Source: Pseudobacteroides cellulosolvens ATCC 35603 = DSM 2933
GTDB lineage: Bacteria > Bacillota > Clostridia > Acetivibrionales > DSM-2933
NCBI RefSeq assembly: GCF_001262605.1
Contig: NZ_LGTC01000001.1
Span: forward strand, 6,745,501 to 6,809,500
Length of the DNA: 64,000 bases
Direction of reading: 5' to 3'
Shown here: piece after piece, positions 8,623-17,351 of the stretch
How the letters are laid out: every line of letters starts with the position of its first letter
Position numbering within the stretch: position 1 is the stretch's first letter
The notes under the pieces: generated by a model
What the model saw: only the letters and a program-made list of their open reading frames with translations
The model's database searches: none
What the model was told of the DNA's origin: nothing
Program-made: the position numbers and the translations under genes

Positions 8623-9281
8623 TCAGGAGAAAGGGGTGACTTTTTTGTTTGTCACCCCTTTCTCCTGAAACTCCAGGTATGGCAAATATAAATGCCATAC
8701 CTGGAGTTGAATGATACTCGAAAGCCTCTGTCAGAGAAGCTTTTGAGCCGCTTACGGGTTCAAGCTGATCTTATAAGCACCTTAAAAGACTCTTTGTAAG
8801 CAGCTTACACAGACACATACACTAAAAGTATCAAATCATAGATTGCTACTTTTAGTTAGGCAGCTGGAAAAACTAATAAAAAGTTTTTCCAGCTGCCGTA
8901 TGAGTCAAAAGAGATTCTTTGTAGTAACAGCAACGCCTCTTCGTAGAATAAGCGTAACCTGTAAGCCGCTATGTAGAGACGTTCAGAGACTCTTGTAAGC
9001 GACAACAAGCGATAAAAAACATTTCCAAACTATATTTTTTATCGCTTTAGGATTGGCAAAAAGACATGGATCTGTCTTTTTTGCCAATCCGTATGTGACA
9101 TTATTGGTACTTACAGGCGGTCTTTGTAGAAGCTCATTAGATCAGCAGAACTACAAGAACTCTTCAAGGCCTCTTGCAGTGGCTTATAAGACTCATCAAG
9201 TGTAGATTTTAAATATATTTATTTGAAATCTACACTTGAGATATGACAGAAAGGACTGATAACAGTCTTTTATGCCATATC
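8623..9281. repeat. Array of eight stem-loops, P1 centre
   Basis: Four back-to-back hairpin pairs separated by spacers of roughly 100 bp. HP1 8623-8668, HP2 8669-8708, HP3 8821-8856, HP4 8859-8897, HP5 9008-9046, HP6 9050-9090, HP7 9197-9238, HP8 9240-9281. Stems are 12-19 bp. Spacers share CTTATAAG, TGTAAGC and TACTTACAGG blocks with the E elements. No ORF is convincing. The same eight hairpins in the same order occur in P3, and inverted in P5. Confidence 0.85.
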
Positions 9282-9369
9282 GGATGAAGTCTACGAAGCC
9301 TCTTAAAAAGCTTCCCTAAAGCCCCTCTGAAGGAAGTATTTTTTCTTTTATTTTTTTATCAAAGTCCCA

Positions 9370-9398
9370 TTGACATAGGCCTGATATAGCGGTAGCAT
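9370..9398 (+). promoter_or_regulatory. Candidate promoter for right symE operon (edge B)
   Basis: TTGACA, 17-nt spacer, TAGCAT. Its -10 differs from the opposite promoter (TATCTT). Confidence 0.5.
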
Positions 9399-9465
9399 TT
9401 GCCCCGACTTATGCAGGGTATCTTCCTACATAGGCGCATGAGTAGTATTTGTGGAGGTGTTTTTT

Positions 9466-9636
9466 ATGGTGGCTTTATCATCTGTCAGGAGTCATTGGCT
9501 TGATGATTCTCCTGCTATTGTGGTTTCCGCTGAGTGGCTTGCTACATTTGGCTTTGAGGTTGGATGCAGGGTTGTTATTGATGTATCGCAGGGTATTATT
9601 ACCATTCGCCCTGTAGATTGTGAGGACGAGATATGA
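9466..9636 (+). CDS. SymE-like small protein, P1 right
   Basis: 56 residues. Differs from the left copy at WLATFGFEVG (Phe for Tyr). ATG preceded by GGAGGTGTTTTTT. Confidence 0.8.
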   Translation: MVALSSVRSHWLDDSPAIVVSAEWLATFGFEVGCRVVIDVSQGIITIRPVDCEDEI

Positions 9637-9740
9637 GGGGTTTTGAGAGGTTTTTACATAGGGCTGCCAGAGATTATGGCAGCTCAGTTTTCCAGTTTCG
9701 ATTGGTATTTTTCATCTTGTATATTTTCAAAAAGCATTGA
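9633..9740 (+). CDS. Small 35-aa ORF, P1 right
   Basis: Mirror of 8159-8266; ATGA overlap with the symE-like stop. Confidence 0.45.
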   Translation: MRGFERFLHRAARDYGSSVFQFRLVFFILYIFKKH

Positions 9741-9823
9741 TATAGCTGTATTTGCAGCTTCCGGTTTTAGTGCAAAGGCTTGTATTTTTACAGGCTTTTT
9801 CAGTAAATCTGGAGGTTTTACAT

Positions 9824-10168
9824 ATGAAGGTTTTAGTATCTGGAAGCCGTTATTATAGGGATTACCATAAGATTTTAGCCGTTGTCAAAAGTCTTGATAT
9901 TGATTTGCTTATTGCCGGAGGGTGCAGGGGTGCTGATACGCTTGCTGTTCGTGCTGCTCGTCAGTGCGGCATCAGGTTTGTTGAGTATCCGGCAGACTGG
10001 CAGAGGTTTGGCAAAAGTGCCGGACCTATCAGGAATGCCCAGATGCTTAAGATGGAAAAGCCTGATTTACTTTTGGTATTCCATGAGGATTTGGTAAAAA
10101 GCAAGGGTACTCGTGACATGATTTTAAGGGCTTCACATGCTGGCATACCCTTTAAGATATACGGATGA
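9824..10168 (+). CDS. YspA-like SLOG-family protein, P1 right
   Basis: Mirror of 7731-8075, with His for Gln in RDYHKILAVVK and Ala for Ser nearby. Confidence 0.85.
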   Translation: MKVLVSGSRYYRDYHKILAVVKSLDIDLLIAGGCRGADTLAVRAARQCGIRFVEYPADWQRFGKSAGPIRNAQMLKMEKPDLLLVFHEDLVKSKGTRDMILRASHAGIPFKIYG

Positions 10169-10414
10169 TAAGGGTTTTTAAGCTGGGAATAATGTGGCTG
10201 TTCGTGGTCATGCGATATGTATTTTTACATATTTCGTTATAACAATGCTGCCGTTTTTCCCAGGTTAAAAGCTCTTATTTTATAGGGCTTGTTACCTTGC
10301 AAATAGTTGGCGTGGGTTTGCGGAGTCTCTTTTTTAGGGGCTTATCGTTGATATTAAGGGTGCTTTTGTGCCAAGGTTTGTACCTTGAAATTTTAATACA
10401 GGGGGGAATGTAAT
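10169..10414 (+). ncRNA. Candidate IS110 bridge RNA leader, P1 right
   Basis: Mirror of 7485-7730; I noticed no differences. Confidence 0.5.
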
Positions 10415-11653
10415 ATGTTACATCCAAAAATGCGTAAACTCTTTATCGGGGTGGATATTCATAAGCGTACCCATGTGGCAGTGATAATTAACTGCTTTAC
10501 TGAAAAGCTCGGAGAACTCAGGTTTGAGAACAACAAAAAGGGCTTTGAAAAGCTTATTGAATTTGTTAAATCCCATCTAAAACGTGGTATTTCTCCATGT
10601 TTCGGCCTAGAGGACACCTCAGGCAACGGCAGGAACTTTGCCATATTCCTTTTAAATCTCGGCTATACTGTAAAATCTGTTGATGCTTCTCTAACCTATA
10701 CAGAAAGGCGTAATCAGGCCATAGCTCACAAAACGGACGGGCATGATGCGTTCTGTGTTGCCAAGGTTCTATTAAATCAATTGGATACCCTTCCAGATGC
10801 ATCAATTCATGATGATAGCTGGACCCTGCAGCTTTTAGTATCTCGGCGTAATTCAATAGTCAAGATACGGGCTGCATCTAAAAATCAGGTTCACAGCTAC
10901 ATTTCGCATCATTATCCAAGCTATCCTAAATTCTTTACGGTAACTTACTGTAAGGCCGGAATGGAATTCTTTCAAAACTTTCCCTCTCCATCAAAGTTAA
11001 AAGGCATTACCAAGGAAGAGCTTGCAGAATTTCTCTCTATCCATAGCAGCGGATTTTTTGGAATTGAACATGCAGAAAAGATATTGATGCTTGTTGCAAA
11101 AGATGGCGATACATCAACGGAATATCAGGAAACAAGGGACTTTATTGTATCTCATTGTATAAAGGAAATTAAGCATTGTAACGAGGAACTGGAAGTAATA
11201 GAGGCTGAGATAAAGAAACACATGAAGCAATTTCCCTACAGGCTTGAAACCATGCCTGGAATTAATACAATAACCGCTGCAATGCTAATCAGTGAAATAG
11301 GTGATATCAGGAGGTTTTCCAGTAGCGATAAAATGTGTCGGTACTCTGGAATAAGTCCGGTTTCCTGTTCATCAGGCGATAAGGACAAGAACTTTAGGAA
11401 TAAGCAGGGAAACAGGCGATTGTATGAAATATTTAGAGACATAGCATCAAGGAATATCTGTAGGGGTAGAGATAAGAAAAGCCCGATAAATGAAACTTTT
11501 CTGGAGTATTATAATAAGAAGATATCACAGGGAAAAACTAAGCGTCAGGCCTTAATTGCAGTAATGAGGCAGATTGCAAAGGTTATCTATTCAATGATGA
11601 TTCACCAAAGGGAGTACATAAAACCAACCATTTCCAAAACAGAAAATACATGA
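10415..11653 (+). CDS. IS110-family transposase, P1 right
   Basis: 412 residues, identical in protein sequence to the left copy, with all DEDD and Ser motifs intact. Confidence 0.93.
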   Translation: MLHPKMRKLFIGVDIHKRTHVAVIINCFTEKLGELRFENNKKGFEKLIEFVKSHLKRGISPCFGLEDTSGNGRNFAIFLLNLGYTVKSVDASLTYTERRNQAIAHKTDGHDAFCVAKVLLNQLDTLPDASIHDDSWTLQLLVSRRNSIVKIRAASKNQVHSYISHHYPSYPKFFTVTYCKAGMEFFQNFPSPSKLKGITKEELAEFLSIHSSGFFGIEHAEKILMLVAKDGDTSTEYQETRDFIVSHCIKEIKHCNEELEVIEAEIKKHMKQFPYRLETMPGINTITAAMLISEIGDIRRFSSSDKMCRYSGISPVSCSSGDKDKNFRNKQGNRRLYEIFRDIASRNICRGRDKKSPINETFLEYYNKKISQGKTKRQALIAVMRQIAKVIYSMMIHQREYIKPTISKTENT

Positions 11654-11706
11654 TAGTATATATATGAGCCTTGTTTTTTACAGGGCTTTTATATATGCTA
11701 TCGTGA
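11651..11706. repeat. IS110 3'-end hairpin, P1 right
   Basis: Mirror of 6193-6248. Confidence 0.6.
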
Positions 11707-11732
11707 GAAAATTATTCAAGGGGTGTATTTAA

Positions 11733-12323
11733 ATGAAGAAAAAGATTGTTGTTTTAATATCAGTAGTAGCAGTTTTATGCTTCACTTTCATTGCTTGTTC
11801 CAACCATTCAGATACAACCAAAAGCCAAACTAATAGTAGTGCCAATAATAGCTCTTCATTAGTACGATCATACGATAATTTGAAAGATTTGAAAAAGGCA
11901 TCAGAAATTATTATAGAAGCTGAAGTTACAAATGATCAAAAGAGTTTCGAGTATGAGCATGTAACTTTTACTTCATCCAAGGTAAAAGTCTTAAAAGTTC
12001 ATAAAGGCAATGTCAAAGAAAGTGATATCTTGAATATTTTAGAATCAGGTGGAATCAGTAAAGATGGATTTGAAATTTCACAAGATGGAGTAAGTGTAAT
12101 TAAGCCCTCTGAACATTATTTGCTATTCTTATATAAATATATTGGGCCAGTCGTTACAGAGACAAACTACCAAGCACTTGGTTGTTACCAAGGTAAATTT
12201 AAGATAGAAAAAGATAATAAAGTTAAACAAACAGCCCCAGATGCAGCAAAAACAAAAGATATTGAGAATGATATTCTCCTCGATGAATTGGTTACAAAAA
12301 TGAAAGATACAAAAGAAGACTAA
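11733..12323 (+). CDS. Putative lipoprotein, P1 right
   Basis: Same protein as 5576-6166. Its terminator stands between it and the Rhs tip. Confidence 0.7.
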   Translation: MKKKIVVLISVVAVLCFTFIACSNHSDTTKSQTNSSANNSSSLVRSYDNLKDLKKASEIIIEAEVTNDQKSFEYEHVTFTSSKVKVLKVHKGNVKESDILNILESGGISKDGFEISQDGVSVIKPSEHYLLFLYKYIGPVVTETNYQALGCYQGKFKIEKDNKVKQTAPDAAKTKDIENDILLDELVTKMKDTKED

Positions 12324-12352
12324 TAAGCTTAATGAATTTCTTCTATATAATA

Positions 12353-12380
12353 TAGCACCATAACAAAGTGCTATAAAAAA
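12353..12380 (+). terminator. Terminator upstream of P2 Rhs tip
   Basis: TAGCAC/GTGCTA hairpin followed by ATAAAAAAT. Confidence 0.6.
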
Positions 12381-12394
12381 TAACAACTACATAT

Positions 12395-12413
12395 TACCTA
12401 ATTAAGGCCACGG
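12395..12413 (+). other. J site, P1/P2 boundary
   Basis: TACCTAATTAAGGCCACGG; the stop TAA at 12403-12405 immediately precedes the GGC of the tip. Confidence 0.7.
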
Positions 12414-13380
12414 TGATGTAACTGCATTGGTTGATGGCACAGGTGCAGTGGTGAATCGGTATCAGTATGATGCCTTTGGTAATACTGTTGAAGCCAAAGA
12501 ACAAATCCATAACCGTTTTCGTTATGCTGGTGAACAATACGACTCTGTAACAGGTCAGTATTACCTTAGAGCTAGATTCTATAATCCAGTTGTAGGAAGG
12601 TTTACACAGGAAGACACCTACAGAGGTGATGGTTTAAACCTTTACAGTTACGTTATGAATAATCCCATTAACTACGTTGACCCTACAGGACATTGGGGTG
12701 ATGCCGTTCATAGAGGAGTTACTGAAAGCATAGCTTCTAACTTACTAGAAAATCCAGACTATGGAGAAATAGTTGGAAAAGCTAATACAGGTGTTGACTC
12801 AAGCCCAATGACCAGCCCATATGCTAAAGCAACACAGCATTGGCATTTCGATCATAACAAAGGTACTGGTGTAGACACAAGGCAACTTCATTTTGAAGAA
12901 TACTATAAAAAGTCTGTTGACACATGGAATAATGCAGAGAAAGATTATGCCAACAATGTAGCTAATATAGAAAATTCATCTTCCTATAAAATGAAAAAGA
13001 TTTTTATGGGAGAAGAAAAAGCAAAAAATAGTTGTTTACAAAGCTTAATGGAAGAAAGAGAAAAACAACGTAAAAAATCTCTTGAGCAATTAGGAAAAGG
13101 ATTACATCCTTATCAGGACATTGATGCACATATGGACTGGGATACAGGGCCGCTTGGTGTGAATGCTCATCATGCCAACAGTGGTTATGATAGAATCAAG
13201 ATTTTTGATGATCCACGTTACGATCTGGTAAAAAATCCGGCAGGTGGCTATGACCCGATAGATTCTGGCGATGATCATGGAAGTGCAAGGTTTAAGAAAA
13301 CAAAACAAAAGACTGAAGACGCTATTAAACAGTTTATGAAGGATGTTAATTACTGTGCATCTAAAAGCCAGACATTTTAG
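12406..13380 (+). CDS. Headless Rhs tip with putative metal-dependent toxin, P2 left
   Basis: Open from GHGDVTALVDGTG, with the Rhs core ending at about residue 100 in YVMNNPINYVDPTGHWGD. The about 220-residue toxin part has many conserved-looking His and Asp residues: QHWHFDHN, LGKGLHPYQDIDAHMDWD, GVNAHHANSGYD and DSGDDHGSARF. GxxLHPxQDxxAH resembles zinc-dependent phospholipase C/S1-P1 nuclease helices, so a metal-dependent phosphodiesterase is my best guess. The family is not confirmed. A silent tip, as in P0. Confidence 0.7.
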   Translation, partial: GHGDVTALVDGTGAVVNRYQYDAFGNTVEAKEQIHNRFRYAGEQYDSVTGQYYLRARFYNPVVGRFTQEDTYRGDGLNLYSYVMNNPINYVDPTGHWGDAVHRGVTESIASNLLENPDYGEIVGKANTGVDSSPMTSPYAKATQHWHFDHNKGTGVDTRQLHFEEYYKKSVDTWNNAEKDYANNVANIENSSSYKMKKIFMGEEKAKNSCLQSLMEEREKQRKKSLEQLGKGLHPYQDIDAHMDWDTGPLGVNAHHANSGYDRIKIFDDPRYDLVKNPAGGYDPIDSGDDHGSARFKKTKQKTEDAIKQFMKDVNYCASKSQTF

Positions 13381-13417
13381 AGAAGTCTATGATAGATATC
13401 ATGAGTGAGGGGGATTT

Positions 13418-14113
13418 ATGGCATTTCGACATGGATTGATAAGCTTTTTAATTATAATAGTTACATCTTTAATTTTAATAATAGTAGGAATTGTACTTCT
13501 TGTTAAGTTCAGAAACGGGTTTAATGCAGTAAGAGGTTTAAGCATTCTGTTGATTTTAATAGGAATAATAATGATTCTTTTTTCTAAAAAAGTATGCATT
13601 AGAAATGTGAGATTGAAAGGGAATATCGATGTAAAGCCATTGAGTGAAATGCATATATCTCAGAATGTACAAAGCATTAAAGGTATTATGGAAGACATTG
13701 AATCATTTAAGGAATTAAAAGTTAATACTACTAATGGTGTTAATAATGCTGGAATTACTGAAATGTTAACAGGAACTGATGATAAAGGATCACATCTTGA
13801 GGTAAAGATATTAGTATTTGATAGTGTAGAAAGTGCTTTCAAGTCATATAATTCCAGATACAAATCTTATGGTAAAGACTACGGTATTATGGAAAAAGGA
13901 GGAACAGAAAGCGACAGATACTTTATAACATATATAAACCAATTAAGGGCAAGTCCTGAGTCCCTTTACGAACTGATGGATTCATACATGACTTATTTGT
14001 ATTTTCAGAAAAACAATATTGTAATTTCTTTGTGGGAAATGAGAGGCCAAAGCGAAAGTAAAATAGAAAAATATATCCAGTTAATGGCAAACAGGTTGTC
14101 CAAATTGGAATGA
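13418..14113 (+). CDS. Two-TM membrane protein, probable immunity for P2 toxin
   Basis: 231 residues. Two hydrophobic segments (about residues 8-30 and 41-58) are followed by a soluble domain of about 165 residues with MLTGTDDKGSHLEVKILVFDSVESAF. GAGGGGGA precedes the ATG, 37 nt after the toxin stop codon. Position directly behind the tip suggests immunity, possibly anchored at the inner membrane; no family recognised. Confidence 0.6.
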   Translation: MAFRHGLISFLIIIVTSLILIIVGIVLLVKFRNGFNAVRGLSILLILIGIIMILFSKKVCIRNVRLKGNIDVKPLSEMHISQNVQSIKGIMEDIESFKELKVNTTNGVNNAGITEMLTGTDDKGSHLEVKILVFDSVESAFKSYNSRYKSYGKDYGIMEKGGTESDRYFITYINQLRASPESLYELMDSYMTYLYFQKNNIVISLWEMRGQSESKIEKYIQLMANRLSKLE

Positions 14114-14133
14114 TGATTAAAATAGCTAATTTA

Positions 14134-14160
14134 ACAGGTCGGATTATTCCGGCCTTCTTA
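14134..14160 (+). terminator. Terminator after P2 immunity gene
   Basis: AGGTCGG-ATTATT-CCGGCCT hairpin followed by TCTTA. Confidence 0.6.
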
Positions 14161-14219
14161 ATGTAAGTGCCTTAATTAAAAGTACTTACAACTTCTTTGA
14201 GATCAAGAGGAGAGTAATC

Positions 14220-14600
14220 ATGAAGGATTGGACAAAGGGGTGGACCAGATATACTGAGAGTTGGACAGAATTCACAATGGATGAAATTAATGCAATGGCT
14301 TCTGAAGTAAAATCACTGGAGAACTCTTCAGAAATGAAATGTTCATCATGTGGTAAAATTTCAATCAGGCATTACTATCGAGAAATAAGCACATCTGCAG
14401 GAGTATCATGGTACTGGTGTTATAATTGTCGCAAATGTACTCATTTTAGAGGTGCTCCTCGTTCCAAGGAGTATGTATTTAATGATCCTATATCTAGTGT
14501 TCCTGAAAAAGGGGGAATCAAGTGGTATGAATATCTGAACTCTCTTTGGGATGAAGGTATTTTACCACAGATTTTTAAAAAGAAAGGTAAATCGAAGTAG
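14220..14600 (+). CDS. Small zinc-ribbon protein
   Basis: 126 residues with two CxxC pairs (CSSCG near residue 42, CYNCRKC near 65), a Trp-rich N-terminus (DWTKGWTRYTESW) and a basic tail. AGAGGAGAG precedes the ATG. Possibly a second immunity or orphan accessory gene. The mirror copy is frameshifted. Confidence 0.6.
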   Translation: MKDWTKGWTRYTESWTEFTMDEINAMASEVKSLENSSEMKCSSCGKISIRHYYREISTSAGVSWYWCYNCRKCTHFRGAPRSKEYVFNDPISSVPEKGGIKWYEYLNSLWDEGILPQIFKKKGKSK

Positions 14601-14640
14601 TATCTAACATCAGGGACTACTAAATTTCATAACAATATAT

Positions 14641-14672
14641 GATTCTGGAAACCAGCAGAGAATATCAAAGGT
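14641..14672 (+). other. Conserved post-immunity motif, P2 left
   Basis: TTCTGGAAACCAGCAGAGAATATCA, matching the motifs in P0 and P6. Confidence 0.5.
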
Positions 14673-14722
14673 GCAATGATAGAAACCCAAGAACTTTTAA
14701 AAGAGAAAATCCTATATATCTA

Positions 14723-15049
14723 TTAATTATCTACATCAAAAGGTTTTAGCAAAAGAACTTTTAGCATCTTTTCAGCAACTACATACAAACCATCATCAAA
14801 TTTTGGGGTATCATTATATGCACCTAATGGCCTATCAAATTCACAATCAATTGTTGTTGACTCATCAACTTGACCATTGCTTACAACAATAACCATGTAA
14901 CCTTTATGATTGTTAAATTCTACATCAAAATTATATATGTAACCATCTTCAGTTAATGTTGTTTTATTATGTTTAAATTTAAATAATTGCCAATTGTTTA
15001 ATATTGTATTTCCTGTACCTGCACTACCACTTAATTTTATTGATGACAT
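14723..15049 (-). CDS. Hypothetical 108-aa protein
   Basis: Starts MSSIKLSGSAGTGNT with AAGGAGGAG upstream. A beta-rich small protein (YNFDVEFNNHKGYMVIVVSN) with an acidic middle; no family recognised. It is antisense to the toxin cassette and downstream of the ParB fragment, so it may be an orphan immunity gene. Confidence 0.5.
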   Translation of the reverse strand: MSSIKLSGSAGTGNTILNNWQLFKFKHNKTTLTEDGYIYNFDVEFNNHKGYMVIVVSNGQVDESTTIDCEFDRPLGAYNDTPKFDDGLYVVAEKMLKVLLLKPFDVDN

Positions 15050-15104
15050 CAAAACTCCTCCTTATAATTTAATGGATAAATAAACCGTTTGTTTTATGTC
15101 CTAA

Positions 15105-15227
15105 TTAAAAAATCTCAAAGTATTTAAGCATACTAAGTGCCGTTTCATCAAAATACTTTGTGGGCTGGTTTGGGTCAGACTGAAACTCCGCAATTGGTAC
15201 TTTCAACTGTGAAATATCATTTGGCAT
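15105..15227 (-). pseudogene. Truncated ParB N-terminus
   Basis: 40 codons, MPNDISQLKVPIAEFQSDPNQP, homologous to the first 30 residues of the ParB at 3012-3776, including the shared AAGGAGTTGAT leader. It then ends in an unrelated tail and stop. The deletion removed all functional domains. Confidence 0.8.
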
Positions 15228-15309
15228 GTTATCAACTCCTTGTAGTTTCGTATAACAATTTTATCGGATACTTTTTCCAAATAATATACACCTGATTTAA
15301 AGAAGTCTA

Positions 15310-15492
15310 TAAGCATTTCTCTGAAGCTGCTTTAAAGCTACTCACGAAGCGGAATCCCGGGCCTTTTGTCCCCATTCTTTAGAACCGCTGACGGAGCCGT
15401 TCTTTATAGCATTATGAGAGACTTATAAGCAGCTAGTTAGACACTGCAAAGTGGACTTAGAGAATCAGAGCCGGTTCTAAATGATATCATTT
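15310..15492. repeat. E-like element without the long hairpin, P2 left
   Basis: Body blocks GAAGCTGCTTTAAAGC, CACGAAGCGGAATCCCGGGC, CCCCATTCTTTAGAA and CTTATAAGCAGCT match the other E elements. The terminal hairpin is reduced to AAATGATATCATTT. Confidence 0.6.
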
Positions 15493-15612
15493 TTACACAA
15501 AGTATTATCAAATGGGACAGTGGAGAAAATATAAAGTCACAAGAAAAGGAAGGATTATTAAAATACAATATAAAGTTTACATAAATCCAATTGCTATATC
15601 TCTATCAACTTG

Positions 15613-15638
15613 AGCTGGGAGTTTTCCCAGCCTTTTAT
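15613..15638 (+). terminator. GGCTGGG-type terminator
   Basis: GCTGGGAGTTTTCCCAGCC followed by TTTTAT. It resembles the cassette terminators in P0, P4 and P6; the mirror is at about 22665-22690. Confidence 0.55.
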
Positions 15639-15913
15639 ATTCTTCTGAAAACCATCAGGTTTTGGACACAGTTCTTAATACTTTAGTTATACTTAACTTT
15701 ATGCTATCATTGTATTACAGTTAATTGAGAAAAATATTGCTAAGATTATTAGCATTTAATGTATAATACAATGACGCTACTATATTCATAAAGAAATAAT
15801 GCCTACAATTTAAACAATATTTTACTCCTAGTGCAGAAATAAATTTGGAAGTAACAGTTACCACTAATATACTCATATTCCAATAAGATTGAGTTAGGAG
15901 AGGTATTTATAAT
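15639..15913. other. AT-rich leader of the HEAT-like gene
   Basis: No ORF. Contains TTCTGAAAACCATCAGG (15643-15660), a degenerate post-immunity motif, and AT-rich sequence leading to AGGAGAGG ahead of the next gene. Confidence 0.4.
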
Positions 15914-16549
15914 ATGAGTGAATTAATTAAGTTTATTGAAAACAATGATATTAATGGAATTGATAATATACAAAAACAATTAAAGTCAGGCAGTTATGCA
16001 AAAGACATTTTTAATGACGAGGATATACCAATATTAATTGAACATTTGGAATCAATAAATGATGTAAGACTTTGGAACTCTATATGGTCAGTATTATTAT
16101 TAGTGTCAAAGAATGATTTTCTTATTAAGTATTGTGAAAATGCTTTGGATAAAAATAGATCAATCAAAAAACAAGATCTATTACACAAAAGATTAGGTTA
16201 CCTTTTGAATTGTTTATTCAAGTATCTTCCAGAGAGAAGAGAAGAGCTTTTACAGGATTTTTTAAATTCAAGGGAGATTACATTAAAATTTACAGCTGCT
16301 GAGGAACTTGCAAATACCCAACTAACTAATGCTTTAATAACTATGATCGATATTTATGAAAGCTCTATTTGTAATTATGATCATCATGATATAGTAGATG
16401 CTATTGACATGTGGATATGTTATGAAGGTAACAAAGATATTTTATTTGAGCTAAAAAAAAGAATGACTGCATCAGAAAATGAGAAACTTAAAGCAAAATA
16501 TAAATATTGGTTTAAAAATATTAAATCCAACAAAAATGATTTAGAGTAA
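15914..16549 (+). CDS. HEAT-like helical protein, possible orphan immunity
   Basis: 211 residues, entirely helical in appearance, with alpha-solenoid-like repeats (DIPILIEHLESINDVRLWNSIWSVLL, FTAAEELANTQLTNALITMIDIYE). Similar in style, but not obviously in sequence, to the P4 immunity protein. TAGGAGAGG upstream. It lies between two E-type elements, with no adjacent toxin. Confidence 0.6.
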   Translation: MSELIKFIENNDINGIDNIQKQLKSGSYAKDIFNDEDIPILIEHLESINDVRLWNSIWSVLLLVSKNDFLIKYCENALDKNRSIKKQDLLHKRLGYLLNCLFKYLPERREELLQDFLNSREITLKFTAAEELANTQLTNALITMIDIYESSICNYDHHDIVDAIDMWICYEGNKDILFELKKRMTASENEKLKAKYKYWFKNIKSNKNDLE

Positions 16550-16729
16550 GTAATGACACAATTTAGAAATATAATTATTATCAGAAGTTATTGGACATCA
16601 ATTTCCTTAATATTACAACATTATAGTTTTCAAATTTATGCCTATATTAACTTACCTATCTTTTTGGCATTTTTTGAATCTTATACCATACTATAAGAAC
16701 AAGACTATTGATGATTTCTGAGTCCTTAA

Positions 16730-16917
16730 TTAGATACTCACGGAGCGGAATCCCGTGCTTTTTGCCCCCGTTATTTAGAAATACCAATGGAGCCATACTT
16801 TAAGTATTCTTACAGTTGGCTATTAAGTTGTTTCCAAAGTATCTATGCAGTGACTTTCAGAGCCAGGACAGTAAAGGAATATAATAATAAGTATTATCGT
16901 ATTCCTTTACTGTCCTG
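16730..16917. repeat. E element at P2 cargo border, left
   Basis: Body 16730-16863 is followed by the hairpin 16864-16917 (CAGGACAGTAAAGGAATA...). The arm homology stops at 16963, 46 bp beyond the hairpin. Confidence 0.7.
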
Positions 16918-16963
16918 TAAATAATATATTTGGAGCCAAGAGTGTTGAATTTATATCTTCAAA

Positions 16964-17351
16964 ATTGGCGTATTGCGTTCAAGATAAATTATCGATTATA
17001 CTTTGTATGGTATTTAAATATTATCTATGGTAAAATATTCAAAGGGTAGTAAAACTAATGCTTATGGCATTCATTTTACAAAGTAGAAATAGCGTGAAAA
17101 AGAAATTTTGAGCTGAAACAGCTCGTAAAACACAAAAACAAGGCTCACAAAATGTCGTGAACCTTAAAGAATATATTCCCACCGTCATAAAGCGTATGAC
17201 CGACACCTGCACATTATAAGCAGGTTGGTGTACTTATTTCTAATGCCGGGGAATGGCCTTGTTAAAACTATACAACTAATTAGCATTATTGAAAACTATT
17301 TTTTCATTACTATTTGTGCCGCCAGCGACTGCGGCGGAATGGAGAATTTTT
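16964..17351. other. Unique leader of the restriction-modification locus
   Basis: No gene recognised. Contains short palindromic pieces such as GCGTATGACCGACACC and GCCGCCAGCGACTGCGGCGG (17320-17338), which could regulate the methylase gene. Confidence 0.4.

Larger units (their letters stand above)
5494..12405. repeat. Palindrome P1 (IS110-type), about 3.07-kb arms
   Basis: Left arm 5494-8560 and right arm 9338-12405 are reverse complements about the axis 8949.5, with only a few differences visible. The unique 0.78-kb centre is the stem-loop array. Every gene in one arm has an exact partner in the other, and all are transcribed outward. Confidence 0.9.

Noticed and set aside
8623..9281. CRISPR array
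   Set aside because: The repeated units are different hairpins, not identical direct repeats with unique spacers, and no cas genes are present.
8623..9281. Integron attC array
   Set aside because: No integron integrase, no RYYYAAC/GTTRRRY boxes, and the hairpins do not separate gene cassettes; only the general idea of folded sites is shared.
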